DNA of 49,170 bases from Acidobacteriota bacterium (GCA_016870915.1 VFZY01000016.1:1-49170), one strand, 5' to 3'. Positions 35,589 to 44,770 are shown, numbered from the stretch's first letter. A program made the numbers and translations. Notes: generated from the letters alone by a model not told the origin.

Positions 35589-36839
35589 ATGCTCCGCCGC
35601 TTTGTCTCAGGCTCTCTCTATGTCCAGGTGCTCACCGCCATCGCCGCCGGAGTGATCCTTGGAGCCCTCTGGCCCAAAGCCGGCGAAGCCATGAAACCCC
35701 TGGGCGACGGCTTCATCAAGCTCATCAAGATGATCATCGCCCCGGTGATCTTCTGCACCATCGTGCAGGGCATTGCCGGCGCCGGCGACATGAAAAAGGT
35801 GGGCCGAACCGGCGGCCTCGCTCTGCTCTACTTCGAAATCGTCAGCACGCTCGCCCTGGTCATCGGCCTCATCGTGGTGAACACCGTCCAGCCCGGCGCC
35901 GGCATGAACGTCGACGCCTCCAAACTCAACGCCAAGTCTGTCGAGGCCTATGCCGGGCCCGGCAAGATGAAGTCCACCACCGCCTTCGTGCTCGATATCA
36001 TCCCCGCGTCGTTCTTCGACGCCTTCGCCCGCGGCGAGATCCTCCAGGTGCTGCTATTGGCCCTTCTCACCGGCTTCGCCCTGCAGCGCCTCGGCGAGCA
36101 CGGCCACACCCTCTTCCACTGGATCGGCAAATGCAGCGAGGTGCTCTTCCAGATCGTCTCCATGATCATGCGCCTGGCGCCCCTTGGCGCATTCGGAGCC
36201 ATGGCCTTCACCGTCGGCGCCTATGGCGTGGCATCGCTGCTGTCGCTGGCGAAGCTGATGGGCACCTTCTATGCCACCTGCATCGCCTTCGTCGTCATCG
36301 TGCTGGGCCTCATCGCGCGGCTGCACGGCTTCAGCATCTGGCGATTCCTCAAGAACATCCGTGAGGAACTCCTCATCGTCCTGGGAACCTCCTCCTCGGA
36401 AGCCGCGCTCCTCCCCCTGATGACCCGCCTTGAGGGCCTCGGCGCCGGCCGCCAGACCGTCGGCCTCGTCGTTCCCACCGGCTACTCGTTCAACCTCGAC
36501 GGCACGTCCATTTACCTGACGCTGGCCGCCGTTTTCATCGCCCAGGCCACCAACACCCCGCTCAACTTCCGCGACCAGCTCACGCTCCTTGCCGTGCTGC
36601 TGATCACCTCAAAGGGCGCCGCCGGAGTCACCGGCAGCGGCTTCGTGGTGCTGGCTGCCACGCTCTCCGCCGTCGGCAACGTTCCCGTCGCCGGGCTGGC
36701 CCTGATTCTCGGCATCGACCGCTTCATGTCGGAAGCGCGCGCCCTCACGAACCTGGTGGGCAATGCCGTCGCCACCATCGTCGTCGCCAAATGGACCGGC
36801 GATCTCGACGAAGACCGCCTGAAGACCGCTTTGCGCTGA
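35589..36839 (+). CDS. Dicarboxylate/amino acid:cation symporter (DctA/GltP family)
   Basis: The product is 416 residues from the ATG at 35589; the upstream open frame is the divergent TPR gene read backwards. The DAACS signatures are complete: [20 protein letters not shown], the serine-rich [10 protein letters not shown] (267-276), [20 protein letters not shown], and [20 protein letters not shown]. Such proteins bring in C4-dicarboxylates or glutamate/aspartate with H+ or Na+. SSSEAALP followed by NLDGTSIY resembles DctA most closely. It is followed by the DUF3857 gene after 59 bases. Confidence 0.93.
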   Translation: MLRRFVSGSLYVQVLTAIAAGVILGALWPKAGEAMKPLGDGFIKLIKMIIAPVIFCTIVQGIAGAGDMKKVGRTGGLALLYFEIVSTLALVIGLIVVNTVQPGAGMNVDASKLNAKSVEAYAGPGKMKSTTAFVLDIIPASFFDAFARGEILQVLLLALLTGFALQRLGEHGHTLFHWIGKCSEVLFQIVSMIMRLAPLGAFGAMAFTVGAYGVASLLSLAKLMGTFYATCIAFVVIVLGLIARLHGFSIWRFLKNIREELLIVLGTSSSEAALLPLMTRLEGLGAGRQTVGLVVPTGYSFNLDGTSIYLTLAAVFIAQATNTPLNFRDQLTLLAVLLITSKGAAGVTGSGFVVLAATLSAVGNVPVAGLALILGIDRFMSEARALTNLVGNAVATIVVAKWTGDLDEDRLKTALR

Positions 36840-36898
36840 CCCGTCCATGTCCCGCCGCGGCCCTGGCCGTCGCTCATTCAATTGGACAGGACATCTCC

Positions 36899-38854
36899 AT
36901 GACCCGGCTCTCCTTGCTCTATTGCCTTTCGTGCGCCCTTGTCGTGGCGGCCAGCGACGCTCCGGTCTGGCTCAAGGAACTCGCCACCGCCAAACATCCC
37001 GCCTACCCGCCCAAGGTGGACGCCGTCGTGCTCCTCGACGAAGAGCGGCTGGTGGTGGAAGAAGGCGGCAAACAGGTCACCAGCCGCCGCTATGCCGTGA
37101 AGACCCTGACGCGGGAAGGCACCGGCCACGCCATCGCCCGCGAGTACTATCACAACGTAGATGGCAAGCTGCGCGAGCTCAAGGCCTGGACCATCCAGCC
37201 CAACGGCCGTGTCGTCCGCTACGAAAAAGGTGATGTCATTGATGCCGCTGTAGCCGGCGAGTACGACCTCTACTCTACCCTCCGAGTCCGTTCCATCAGC
37301 GGCCGCGGGGACGCCGAACCCGGCAGCGTCTTCGGATTTGAAAGCGTCTCCGAACGCAAGACCATCTTCACCACCGACGAATTCAGGTTCCAGGGCTCGG
37401 CGCCGGTCCTGGCTGCCCGCTACATCCTCACTCTGCCCGAGGGCTGGAAGTCCGAGGCCGTCACCTTCAACCACGCCCCCATTGAGGCCATTGCCCAGGG
37501 CAACACCCGCATCTGGCAACTCGACAATCTGCCCTTCATCGAAGCCGAACCCGCCGGACCCGGCTACGCCAGCCTAGCCCCCGCCATCGGCATCAACTTC
37601 CTGCCCCCTGACACGGCCCGGACCCCTGGCCGCGGGCTGAGCAACTGGGCCGAAGTCTCGCGCTGGCTCCACGACCTGCAATCAGGCCGCGCCGCGCCCA
37701 CCGGCGCCATCGCCGCCCAGGCGCGCTCCCTGGCCGATGCCGCCGCCAGCCCCCTCGACAAAATCCGAGCCTTGGCTCGCTTCGCCCAGGACGTCAAGTA
37801 CGTCAGCATTCAGATCAACCTGAACCGCGGCGGCGGCTACGTGCCCAACCCCGCCTCTGAGGTCCTCCGCCGCAACTACGGTGACTGCAAGGACAAGGCG
37901 AACCTGCTCAAGTCGCTGCTGCAGGTGATCGGCATCGAATCCTACCTGGTCACCATCTACTCAGGCGACCGGCTTCACGTCAAGGACCAGTGGCCTTCGC
38001 CCAGCCAGTTCAACCACGCGATCCTCGCGATCGCCGCGCCGCCCGGCGCCGAAGGGCCCGCCATCATTCAGACCGCGAAGCTCGGCCGTCTGCTCCTGTT
38101 CGATCCCACCGACCAGTCCACGCCGTTCGGCGTTCTGCCCGTCACCGAGCAGAACAGCCTGGCCCTCATCGTCGCTCCCGAAGGCGGAGAGCTCATCCGC
38201 GTGCCCGCCGCCCCACAGGCCGCCGCCGATTTCTCGCGCCAGGTGGACGCCGAAATCAAGGAAGACGGCTCCATCACCGGCTCCCTCACCGAACGCCGCG
38301 TCCGCGAGGCCTCCGCCGACGCTCGCGCCCGTCTCCAGACCCTCACCCGCACCGAATTCGATCGAACCATCGAGAAGATCGTCGCCGCCAGCGTTCCCAG
38401 TTCCACCGTCTCCGCCGTCGCCCCGGAAGACGACCCCGCAACGGGCGTCTACCGCCTGAAAGCCTCCTTCGCCTCGCCCCGCTATGCCCACGTGCCGCGG
38501 GCCAGGCTCATGATGTTCCGCGCCGCCATCCTTCGCTTCGACCCCGGCATCGAGCTCCGCGAAAAGACCCGCACCCAGCCCGTCATGCTCGACGCCGAAG
38601 GTTTCGAGGAGACGGTCAAGGTCCGGATCCCCGCCGGCTTTCGTGTCGATGAACTGCCGGACCCGGTCAAACTGCAATCGCCCTACGGGCGTTTCGAAGC
38701 CCGCTGGGATCACAAGGACGGCGCCGTCACACTGCAGCGCCACTGGGAGATTCCCCTGCTCCTGGTTCCGGCCTCCGAATACCCGCAACTGAAGAAGTTC
38801 ATGGACACCATCCAGGCCGCCTCCAATCAGCCCGTGGTCCTGGTGAAGCCGTAG
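36899..38854 (+). CDS. DUF3857 / transglutaminase-like exported protein
   Basis: The product is 651 residues from the ATG at 36899, with a signal-like start (MTRLSLLYCLSCALVVAASD). Residues 40-230 form a DUF3857-type beta domain (VVLLDEERLVVEEGGKQVTS). A transglutaminase-like core follows with the probable triad C330 (RRNYGDCKDKANLLKSLLQ), H373 (QFNHAILAI) and D402 (LLLFDPTDQ). The rest (410-651) is a beta-rich DUF2569-like tail of unknown role. These proteins are common in Bacteroidetes and Acidobacteria; no activity is established. A decayed 3' fragment of this gene lies at 45766-46533. Confidence 0.85.
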   Translation: MTRLSLLYCLSCALVVAASDAPVWLKELATAKHPAYPPKVDAVVLLDEERLVVEEGGKQVTSRRYAVKTLTREGTGHAIAREYYHNVDGKLRELKAWTIQPNGRVVRYEKGDVIDAAVAGEYDLYSTLRVRSISGRGDAEPGSVFGFESVSERKTIFTTDEFRFQGSAPVLAARYILTLPEGWKSEAVTFNHAPIEAIAQGNTRIWQLDNLPFIEAEPAGPGYASLAPAIGINFLPPDTARTPGRGLSNWAEVSRWLHDLQSGRAAPTGAIAAQARSLADAAASPLDKIRALARFAQDVKYVSIQINLNRGGGYVPNPASEVLRRNYGDCKDKANLLKSLLQVIGIESYLVTIYSGDRLHVKDQWPSPSQFNHAILAIAAPPGAEGPAIIQTAKLGRLLLFDPTDQSTPFGVLPVTEQNSLALIVAPEGGELIRVPAAPQAAADFSRQVDAEIKEDGSITGSLTERRVREASADARARLQTLTRTEFDRTIEKIVAASVPSSTVSAVAPEDDPATGVYRLKASFASPRYAHVPRARLMMFRAAILRFDPGIELREKTRTQPVMLDAEGFEETVKVRIPAGFRVDELPDPVKLQSPYGRFEARWDHKDGAVTLQRHWEIPLLLVPASEYPQLKKFMDTIQAASNQPVVLVKP

Positions 38855-39060
38855 TTCGGGGAACTGGGCGCTACCCCTGGGTGGACTCGTTGTCGCCGCC
38901 GCGTTGCTCTATCCTCTCGCTCAGGTGACGTAGCCCACCATGTGCACGGCGTGACATCAGACCTCGATCAGCGAAAGAAACCTTGCACTTCGCGCGCGGC
39001 TCGGGCGCCATCAGGCGCAGGTGGGGGTGAGGTGTGGCGGTATTGAGATCTACGGGTGTA

Positions 39061-39082
39061 GGGCGGGCCTTACGGCCCGCCC
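39061..39082. terminator. Putative bidirectional terminator
   Basis: GGGCGGGCC (39061-39069) pairs perfectly with GGCCCGCCC (39074-39082) around a TTAC loop. It lies between the convergent DUF3857 gene and the surface protein gene, 207 bases after the former and 28 after the latter. T runs on either side are weak, so the terminator call is moderate. The rest of the 255-base gap shows nothing else. Confidence 0.6.
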
Positions 39083-39109
39083 CCTTGGGGAACTTCGGAG
39101 GAACAGCGG

Positions 39110-41329
39110 CTACTGGAGGTAGCCGTTGTTCGTGGTACCGTTGTCGAAGTTGTTGTTGATCGCGTCCACGATGGAGTTCAGCTCGGAGATCGTCAAGCCC
39201 GGGGGCAGGGCCGCGGTGTTGCCACCCAGGACCTGGTTCGCCAGGTTGAGGACTTGAGCAACCGTGTAGCCCGTCAACTCACCGGATCGGACGGTGAGAG
39301 CCGCCAGGCCGGAGCGCGTGACACCCGCCGCGGAGAAGTTCACACTCAGTTGCAGAGCGAGGACCTGACCCGCGAACACACCCGCCGAGGTGCGGCTGGT
39401 GGGATTGGTGGCCGAGGACGTCAGAGCGCCCGGCGTGCTTCCCTGCGGTAGGAAGACCTCGATGGCCGAGGCGGACGTGAAGGTGAGACGGAAGGTGCCG
39501 CCCACCGCAACTCCGGTCGGGTAAACCTGGGCGAAGTTGCTCGCCAGGAACGCACCGGGGTTGTTGCCTTTCGGGCGAGCATCCCAGCCTCCCTGGGTAT
39601 AGGTGGTGAAGTTGCCCGAAGTGTTGGTGGCCGCACGGTAGCCGAAGTCGACATCGGTGCGGCTCTGCCCGGTCGTCAGAGTGACGCTCGCGCAGTTGGC
39701 GGTCGAGATGCCGTCCCGATCGTAGGTCGGGTTGTAGCCGGTGGCCGGACTGACGCACACCGTGTAGCTGCCCGCTGTCAAGCCGGAGAAGGAGTAGGCC
39801 CCGTCAGCGCCCGTGGTGGTGGTCCGGTTGACGCCGTTTCCAGTGATGGAGACCTTCCAGCCGACCAGGCCGCTCTCCCCGGTTTCCTGGACACCGTCGC
39901 CGTCCGCATCGTTCCAGACGCGGTCACCGATCGACCCTGTGGTCACGGTGCGGTAACCGAAGTCGACGTCCGTCCGGTTCATGCGAGCCGTGAGAACAGC
40001 GGTGGCGCAGTTGGCGGTGGCTAAACCGTCCAGGTCATACGTTTGCGCGTAGCCCACCTGCGGCGTCACGCAAACGGTGTAGGAACCGGGCGCCAGGAAG
40101 CTGAAGCCGTAGATACCGTTGCTTCCCGTAGCCATCGAAGCACTGTAGCCGCTGGGGCCACTGATGCTGACCACCCAGCCGGTGAGGCCCGCCTCACCGC
40201 TGGCGGCCTGCACTGTGTCGCCGTTGACGTCATTCCAGACACGGTCGCCGAGGGAAGCGGTGCCACGGTAGCCGAAGTCGACATCGGTTCGGACCTGACC
40301 CGATGACAGGCTGACCGTGGCGCAGTTGGCCGTGGCCAACCCGTCCCGGTCATACGTCTGCGTGTAGCCTGCCTGCGGGGTCACGCACACGGTGTACGTA
40401 CCGGACGGCAGGTTGGTGAACGAGTACTTGCCATCTCCACTGGTGATGAGGCTGGCGGTGTAGCCGCCAGGCCCGTTGATCGTGACGGTGAAGCCGTTCA
40501 GCCCGTTTTCGTTGGTCTGCTGGCTGCCGTCACCGTTCCGATCAAGCCACACACGGTTGCCGATGGCGCCGCGATTACCGCCGACGCCGCCTTCGCCGCC
40601 CGTGCAACCCGACGGCGAGCTGTTGTTGAAGGCGTCCAGCGAACTGGCTACGGACACCATCTGCGCACCGGTGGTGCTGGCCGAGTCGACGTGGTACGGC
40701 AGTTTGCCCGCGTAGGCGGCGAGCAACTGATCCGCGGACACGATGGCCGCCATGATCGAGGCGCCGTTGGAGCCATTCGCCAGGTTCAGCTTCGCCGCGA
40801 TCAGCTGGTGGGCGAGGTTGATGCTCGCATCACCGCTCACCGGGCGGGAGAAGATGGCCAGGAGCTCATCCTTGCTGTAGGTCTCGGAACCCAGAACAAG
40901 GCTGGTAACCGTCCAGCGCTCGGGGTGGTTCTTCCAGTACCCCTGAGTCGCCGGGCAGGGACCGGGGTTGACCACGGGCGGGATCCGGTAGCCGAAGTCC
41001 ACATCCACCCGGTTCTGGCCGGCGGTGATGGTCGCCGTAGCGCAGTTGGCGCTGACGAGGCCGTCCAGGTCGTAGGTCTGGGCGTAGGTCGCCATGGGCG
41101 TCACACAGACCGTGTACGTGCCGGCCGGCAGGCCGGAGAAGTTGTAGTTCCCGTCGCCCGTCGTCGTCTGGGTGTTGATGTAGCCCGTCGGCAAGTTGGC
41201 GCCGGTGATGCTCACAGTCCAGCCGTTCAGACCGGGTTCGCCGGCCGCCGCCTGGACGCCGTTGGCATCCACGTCGTTCCACACACGATCACCAATCGAG
41301 CCGAGCGGCTGCCGGTAACCGAAGTCCAC
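39110..41329 (-). CDS. Surface protein, segment 4 (B modules 9-12, TQGYWKNHPE domain, C-terminal region)
   Basis: The open segment is 739 residues. After one B module comes an inserted domain with CPATQGYWKNHPERW and IMAAIVSADQLLAAYAGKLP, a motif seen in many secreted proteins. Then three more modules (AIGNRVWLDRNGDGSQQTNE, ASLGDRVWNDVNGDTVQAAS, SIGDRVWNDADGDGVQETGE) and a C-terminal domain (YTQGGWDARPKGNNPGAFLA, IEVFLPQGSTPGALT, LAALTVRSGELTGYTVAQVL) like those following TQGGWG-type surface sequences. No LPXTG or PEP-CTERM anchor is seen. The start is arbitrary. Confidence 0.75.
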   Translation of the reverse strand: MDFGYRQPLGSIGDRVWNDVDANGVQAAAGEPGLNGWTVSITGANLPTGYINTQTTTGDGNYNFSGLPAGTYTVCVTPMATYAQTYDLDGLVSANCATATITAGQNRVDVDFGYRIPPVVNPGPCPATQGYWKNHPERWTVTSLVLGSETYSKDELLAIFSRPVSGDASINLAHQLIAAKLNLANGSNGASIMAAIVSADQLLAAYAGKLPYHVDSASTTGAQMVSVASSLDAFNNSSPSGCTGGEGGVGGNRGAIGNRVWLDRNGDGSQQTNENGLNGFTVTINGPGGYTASLITSGDGKYSFTNLPSGTYTVCVTPQAGYTQTYDRDGLATANCATVSLSSGQVRTDVDFGYRGTASLGDRVWNDVNGDTVQAASGEAGLTGWVVSISGPSGYSASMATGSNGIYGFSFLAPGSYTVCVTPQVGYAQTYDLDGLATANCATAVLTARMNRTDVDFGYRTVTTGSIGDRVWNDADGDGVQETGESGLVGWKVSITGNGVNRTTTTGADGAYSFSGLTAGSYTVCVSPATGYNPTYDRDGISTANCASVTLTTGQSRTDVDFGYRAATNTSGNFTTYTQGGWDARPKGNNPGAFLASNFAQVYPTGVAVGGTFRLTFTSASAIEVFLPQGSTPGALTSSATNPTSRTSAGVFAGQVLALQLSVNFSAAGVTRSGLAALTVRSGELTGYTVAQVLNLANQVLGGNTAALPPGLTISELNSIVDAINNNFDNGTTNNGYLQ

Positions 41330-43077
41330 GTCGGTCCGATTCTGGCCGGCGTGGCGCAGTTCGCCGTCGCCAGACCATCCAGGTCGTAGGTCTGAGCGAA
41401 GCCCGTCATCGGGGTGATGCAGACGGTATAAGTGCCCGCCGGCAGGTTGCTGAACGTATAGATGCCGTTCGCCCCCGTCGTCTGAGTGGTCGTGTAGCCC
41501 GTAGGCAGGTTGGCGCCGCTGATGGTCGCCGTCCAGCCCGTCAGGCCAGGCTCACCGGAATCCTGAATGCCGTTACCGTTGGTATCGTTCCAGACCCGGT
41601 CGCCAATCGAACCGTTCGGACGGTAGCCGAAGTCGACATCCGTCGCGTTCTCACCCGCTGTGATGGTGCGCGTGGCGCAGTTCGCCGTCGCCAGACCATC
41701 CAGGTCGTAGGTCTGAGCGAAGCCCATCATCGGGGTGATGCAGACGGTATAAGTGCCCGCCGGCAGGTTGCTGAACGTATAGATGCCGTTCGCCCCCGTC
41801 GTCTGAGTGGTCGTGTAGCCCGTAGGCAGGTTGGCGCCACTGATAGTGGCCGTCCAGCCCGTCAGCCCAGGCTCACCGGAGTCCTGAATGCCGTTCCCGT
41901 TGGTGTCATTCCAAACCCGGTCGCCGATGGAACCGTTCAGACGGTAGCCGAAGTCGACATCCGTCGCGTTCTCGCCCGCCGTGATGGTGCGCGAGGCGCA
42001 GTTCGCCGTCGCCAGACCGTCCAGGTCATAGGTCTGGGTGTAGCTCGTCATCGGGGTGATGCAAACCGTGTAAGTGCCCGCCGGCAGGTTACTGAACGTA
42101 TAGATGCCGTTCGCCCCCGTCGTCTGAGTGGTCGTGTAGCCCGAAGGCAGGTTGGCGCCACTGATGGTCGCCGTCCAACCCGTCAGCCCAGGCTCACCGG
42201 AATCCTGGATGCCGTTCCCGTTGGTGTCGTTCCAGACCCGGTCGCCGATGGAAGCGTTCGGACGGTAGCCGAAGTCGACATCCGTCGCATTCTCACCCGC
42301 TGTGATGGTGCGCGTGGCGCAGTTCGCCGTCGCCAGACCATCCAGGTCGTAGGTCTGAGCGAAGCCCGTCATCGGGGTGATGCAGACCGTATAAGTGCCC
42401 GCCGGCAGGTCGCTGAACGTGTAGATACCGTTCGTCCCCGTCGTCTGCGTCGTCGTGTAGCCCGTTGGCAGGTTGGCGCCGCTGATGGTTGCCGTCCAGC
42501 CGGTCAGTCCAGGCTCACCGGAATCCTGAATGCCGTTCCCGTTGGTGTCGTTCCACACCCGGTCGCCAATCGAACCCAACGCAACGAACCCGAAATCGAT
42601 CGTCAGGTCCGAACTGTTGTCCAGCGGCAGCGTCACCACGAACAGGTTCGGATTGCTGTCGTTGCCGGCATTGCTCCCAGGAGCGTTGGCAATCGTCGGC
42701 ACAAACCCGGTGGGCGTAATCACTTCCACCTTGTAGGAACCCGGGCACAGCCCGCCGAAACCGTAAATCCCCGTGCCGGCGGCCGTGGTGGTCGTCTGCA
42801 ACACGGAATTGTCCATCGCATTCCGCAAGTTCAGCGTGACGTTGCCCAGCGGCAGTTCCAGCACATCCTGGATGCCATTCCCGTTGGCGTCATTCCAGAC
42901 GTAATTCCCAACTGAACCCGAGCACGGCGCCTTGTATCCGAAGTCGATCGTCAGGTTCGCTTCTCCCTCGGCCAGGATCACCGTCGCCGGCAACCCGTTG
43001 CTGTCGTTGCCCGCGTTGCTCCCCGGGGCATTCACCGTGGTGGGCGTGTAGCCCGGCGGCACGGTGGAGGCGTCCAC
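41227..43077 (-). CDS. Surface protein, segment 3 (B modules 4-8, near-identical repeats)
   Basis: After a first diverged module (GSVGNYVWNDANGNGIQDVL) this segment contains four almost identical 107-residue modules beginning SIGDRVWNDTNGNGIQDSGE and ending TAGENATDVDFGYR. They are 321-bp DNA repeats. The last module loses 13 bases before its ENATDVDFGYR-like end, so the frame changes to nonsense (PARIGPTWTSV). It is a fragment, not an independent protein. Confidence 0.7.
   Translation of the reverse strand: MDASTVPPGYTPTTVNAPGSNAGNDSNGLPATVILAEGEANLTIDFGYKAPCSGSVGNYVWNDANGNGIQDVLELPLGNVTLNLRNAMDNSVLQTTTTAAGTGIYGFGGLCPGSYKVEVITPTGFVPTIANAPGSNAGNDSNPNLFVVTLPLDNSSDLTIDFGFVALGSIGDRVWNDTNGNGIQDSGEPGLTGWTATISGANLPTGYTTTQTTGTNGIYTFSDLPAGTYTVCITPMTGFAQTYDLDGLATANCATRTITAGENATDVDFGYRPNASIGDRVWNDTNGNGIQDSGEPGLTGWTATISGANLPSGYTTTQTTGANGIYTFSNLPAGTYTVCITPMTSYTQTYDLDGLATANCASRTITAGENATDVDFGYRLNGSIGDRVWNDTNGNGIQDSGEPGLTGWTATISGANLPTGYTTTQTTGANGIYTFSNLPAGTYTVCITPMMGFAQTYDLDGLATANCATRTITAGENATDVDFGYRPNGSIGDRVWNDTNGNGIQDSGEPGLTGWTATISGANLPTGYTTTQTTGANGIYTFSNLPAGTYTVCITPMTGFAQTYDLDGLATANCATPARIGPTWTSVTGSRSARLVIVCGTTWMPTASRRRPANPV
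41330..42582. repeat. Four tandem 321-bp units in the surface protein gene
   Basis: The same GGTCGCC word (plus strand) recurs at 41598, 41919, 42240 and 42561, a strict period of 321 bp (107 codons). The units differ at only a few positions, mainly third codon positions and single residues such as Thr/Ala and Ser/Asn. The fourth (41287 end) is shortened by the 13-bp loss. Such identity among otherwise diverged modules indicates recent tandem duplication. Confidence 0.92.
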
Positions 43078-44006
43078 CTGGACGAAGTACGTGCCCGGGC
43101 AAACGCCCTGGAAAGGAAAATGTACTGGCCCCCGTTGACGGTGGAGTCCATCTGGATCTGGTTCATCCCCAGATCGAACAACTTCACCACCACGCCGTTC
43201 AGCCCCGGCTCGAAGCCGTCCTGAATGCCGTTCTGATTCTGGTCGTGCCAGACAAAATTGCCGATGCTGCCCGTGCAGGGCGGCTGGTAACCAAAGTCGA
43301 TGGTGTCGTCGTTCGCGTTAAAGGCCGGCAGCGTCACCAGCGCCGGACTGCCATTGCTGTCGTTGGCGGCATTGGTTCCCGGCGCGTTCGAAATCGTCGG
43401 GGTATAGCCGGGCGGCAGCGTCGTCGGGTCGACTTCCACCCGGTAGGTCTGCGCGCACAGGCCCGTGAAGCCGTACGCTCCGCCATTCATCGTCATCGTC
43501 GTCTGGATAATCGTGCCGCCGGGCGATTTCAGCCACACCCGCACGCCGTCGATGCCCTGCTCGGACGGGTCCTGACGGCCGTTGCGGTCGGCATCCGTCC
43601 ACACGTAGTTCCCCAGGCTGGCGCTGCACAGCGCCACGAAACCAAAGTCCACGGTCTGATCGGAGGTGTTGTTGCTCTGAAGCGTCACGCTCGTCGGGCT
43701 GCCGTTGCTGTCGATCGTGCGGTCTGCACCCACCAGCGAGTTGGTGGGCGCGAACCCTACCGGAGTATCAATCTCAACGGTATAGGTCCCCAAACAGAGA
43801 CCGGGGAATTGATAATACCCATGCTGGTTCGCCGGGCCCAGCCCTGTGAACGTCGTTCGCACGACATTGTTGCTGTCCCGCAGCCGCACCTGCAGCCCGT
43901 CGATGCCCGGCTCGCCGGAGTTCTGCAGACCGTCGGAGTTCAGGTCATGGAAGGCAACGTCGCCGATGGACCCGGTACACGTGCCCGGCATCGGCCCGAT
44001 CTGCAA
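43032..44006 (-). CDS. Surface protein, segment 2 (B modules 1-3)
   Basis: The open segment contains three SdrD B-like modules beginning GSIGDVAFHDLNSDGLQNSG, ASLGNYVWTDADRNGRQDPS and GSIGNFVWHDQNQNGIQDGF. Between them are linkers with TPTISNAPGTNAANDSNGSP and similar, and the strand signature TVDFGFVALC. The modules are diverged from each other. After GGQYIF the frame fails; one extra C would restore PFQGVCPGTYFVQVD and join it to segment 3. It has no start of its own; the listed first codon is an internal ATG. Confidence 0.7.
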   Translation of the reverse strand: MQIGPMPGTCTGSIGDVAFHDLNSDGLQNSGEPGIDGLQVRLRDSNNVVRTTFTGLGPANQHGYYQFPGLCLGTYTVEIDTPVGFAPTNSLVGADRTIDSNGSPTSVTLQSNNTSDQTVDFGFVALCSASLGNYVWTDADRNGRQDPSEQGIDGVRVWLKSPGGTIIQTTMTMNGGAYGFTGLCAQTYRVEVDPTTLPPGYTPTISNAPGTNAANDSNGSPALVTLPAFNANDDTIDFGYQPPCTGSIGNFVWHDQNQNGIQDGFEPGLNGVVVKLFDLGMNQIQMDSTVNGGQYIFLSRAFARARTSSRWTPPPCRRATRPPR

Positions 44007-44587
44007 CTTCGCCCCGCGACGAACGAGGTTGTGAACCGCGCCGGCGAAGAGAACGTGGAATTTTCCGCCGTCAGCGTCACGGCGATGTCATTGCCGGCGT
44101 AGAACGGTGCCAGCGAGCCGCCTGTAATCTGGAACTTGAAGTCAAACTGGTCGGTCGTGGTGCCGGTCTCGTTGTACCCGAAGGCAATCACCTCGCCGGT
44201 GAGCAGCGGCGCGGCGTAGTTGTTCGCGCCCAGGGTGGCGGTCGCATTCACCACTAGATCGTGACCGGGCTGGCGGCCGATGAGCACCCCGGTGTTCGAC
44301 ACCTGGATGCGGATGGACACGTTGGGTACCGGCGCCACTGGGTTGCTGATGGTGCCAAAGACACCCATGCTGGTCTCAATCGAACTGGTGTTCGAATCCA
44401 CCGCGAAGATCTGCGTGGCGGCATCGTAGCGGGCCGGCGAAGACGCAAACGGAGGATTGCCGATCAGGGGCCGGTTCGTGGTGATCCTGGGATAGCCAGG
44501 ATTTACTCCCAGCAACTGCGCGGAAGCAGGGATCGAGAATCCGGCGGCGACGGCGCCGAGAACCACCAGCGGGGCAACTTTGAACAT
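43940..44587 (-). CDS. Surface protein, segment 1 (signal peptide and N-terminal domain)
   Basis: The open segment is 215 residues. A signal peptide (KVAPLVVLGAVAAGFSIPAS) precedes an N-terminal beta domain (NRPLIGNPPFASSP, VSIRIQVSNTGVLIGRQPG, FDFKFQITGGSLAPFYAG) that does not resemble a B module. After residue 190 (TTSFVAG) it reads out of frame: one extra G in the GGGG run would continue into AKLQIGPMPGTCTGSIGD of the next segment. AAGGA precedes the ATG. The promoter region toward 44690 also holds copy B of the palindromic element. Confidence 0.75.
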   Translation of the reverse strand: MFKVAPLVVLGAVAAGFSIPASAQLLGVNPGYPRITTNRPLIGNPPFASSPARYDAATQIFAVDSNTSSIETSMGVFGTISNPVAPVPNVSIRIQVSNTGVLIGRQPGHDLVVNATATLGANNYAAPLLTGEVIAFGYNETGTTTDQFDFKFQITGGSLAPFYAGNDIAVTLTAENSTFSSPARFTTSFVAGRSCRSGRCRARVPGPSATLPSMT

Positions 44588-44689
44588 AGCCGATATTCCT
44601 TAAAGTTTAAAATTCACGAGTGACGGGAAACCTGGACCATACAACAGCGAACCGCCGGGAAAAACGGCTTCCCCAGCGTCGCCTCAAAA

Positions 44690-44770
44690 GCACAAAGGCC
44701 GCTCCGGCCCGGCTCCAAAACAGCCGGAAACACCCAGCTGAGCAAGAACCGGAGCGAGTCCGTTTTGCGC
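44690..44770 (+). repeat. Dispersed palindromic element, copy B
   Basis: This 81-bp segment begins GCACAAAGGCCGCTCCGGCC and ends CCGGAGCGAGTCC then GTTTTGCGC, matching the array units; the middle (GGCTCCAAAACAGCCGGAAAC) is diverged. It lies 60 bases beyond the stop of the PEP-CTERM-like gene and about 100 bases upstream of the surface protein start, on the same transcription path. It may act as a terminator between them. Confidence 0.85.

Larger units (their letters stand above)
39110..44587 (-). pseudogene. Multi-module SdrD B-like surface protein gene, broken by three frame disruptions
   Basis: Four overlapping open segments form one gene of about 1,825 codons. Segment 1 carries the signal peptide; the rest carry twelve modules of the form SIGDRVWNDTNGNGIQDSGE, about 107 residues each, as in staphylococcal SdrD B repeats and similar carbohydrate- or calcium-binding surface proteins. 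Breaks lie at about 44012-44015 (missing one base in a C run), 43110-43117 (missing one base) and 41346-41354 (missing 13 bases compared with 41017-41047). All three shift the frame the same way. Restoring the bases gives uninterrupted module sequence. It could be a real decayed gene or a sequencing/assembly fault; elsewhere the window has no such breaks in an intact gene. Confidence 0.8.
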
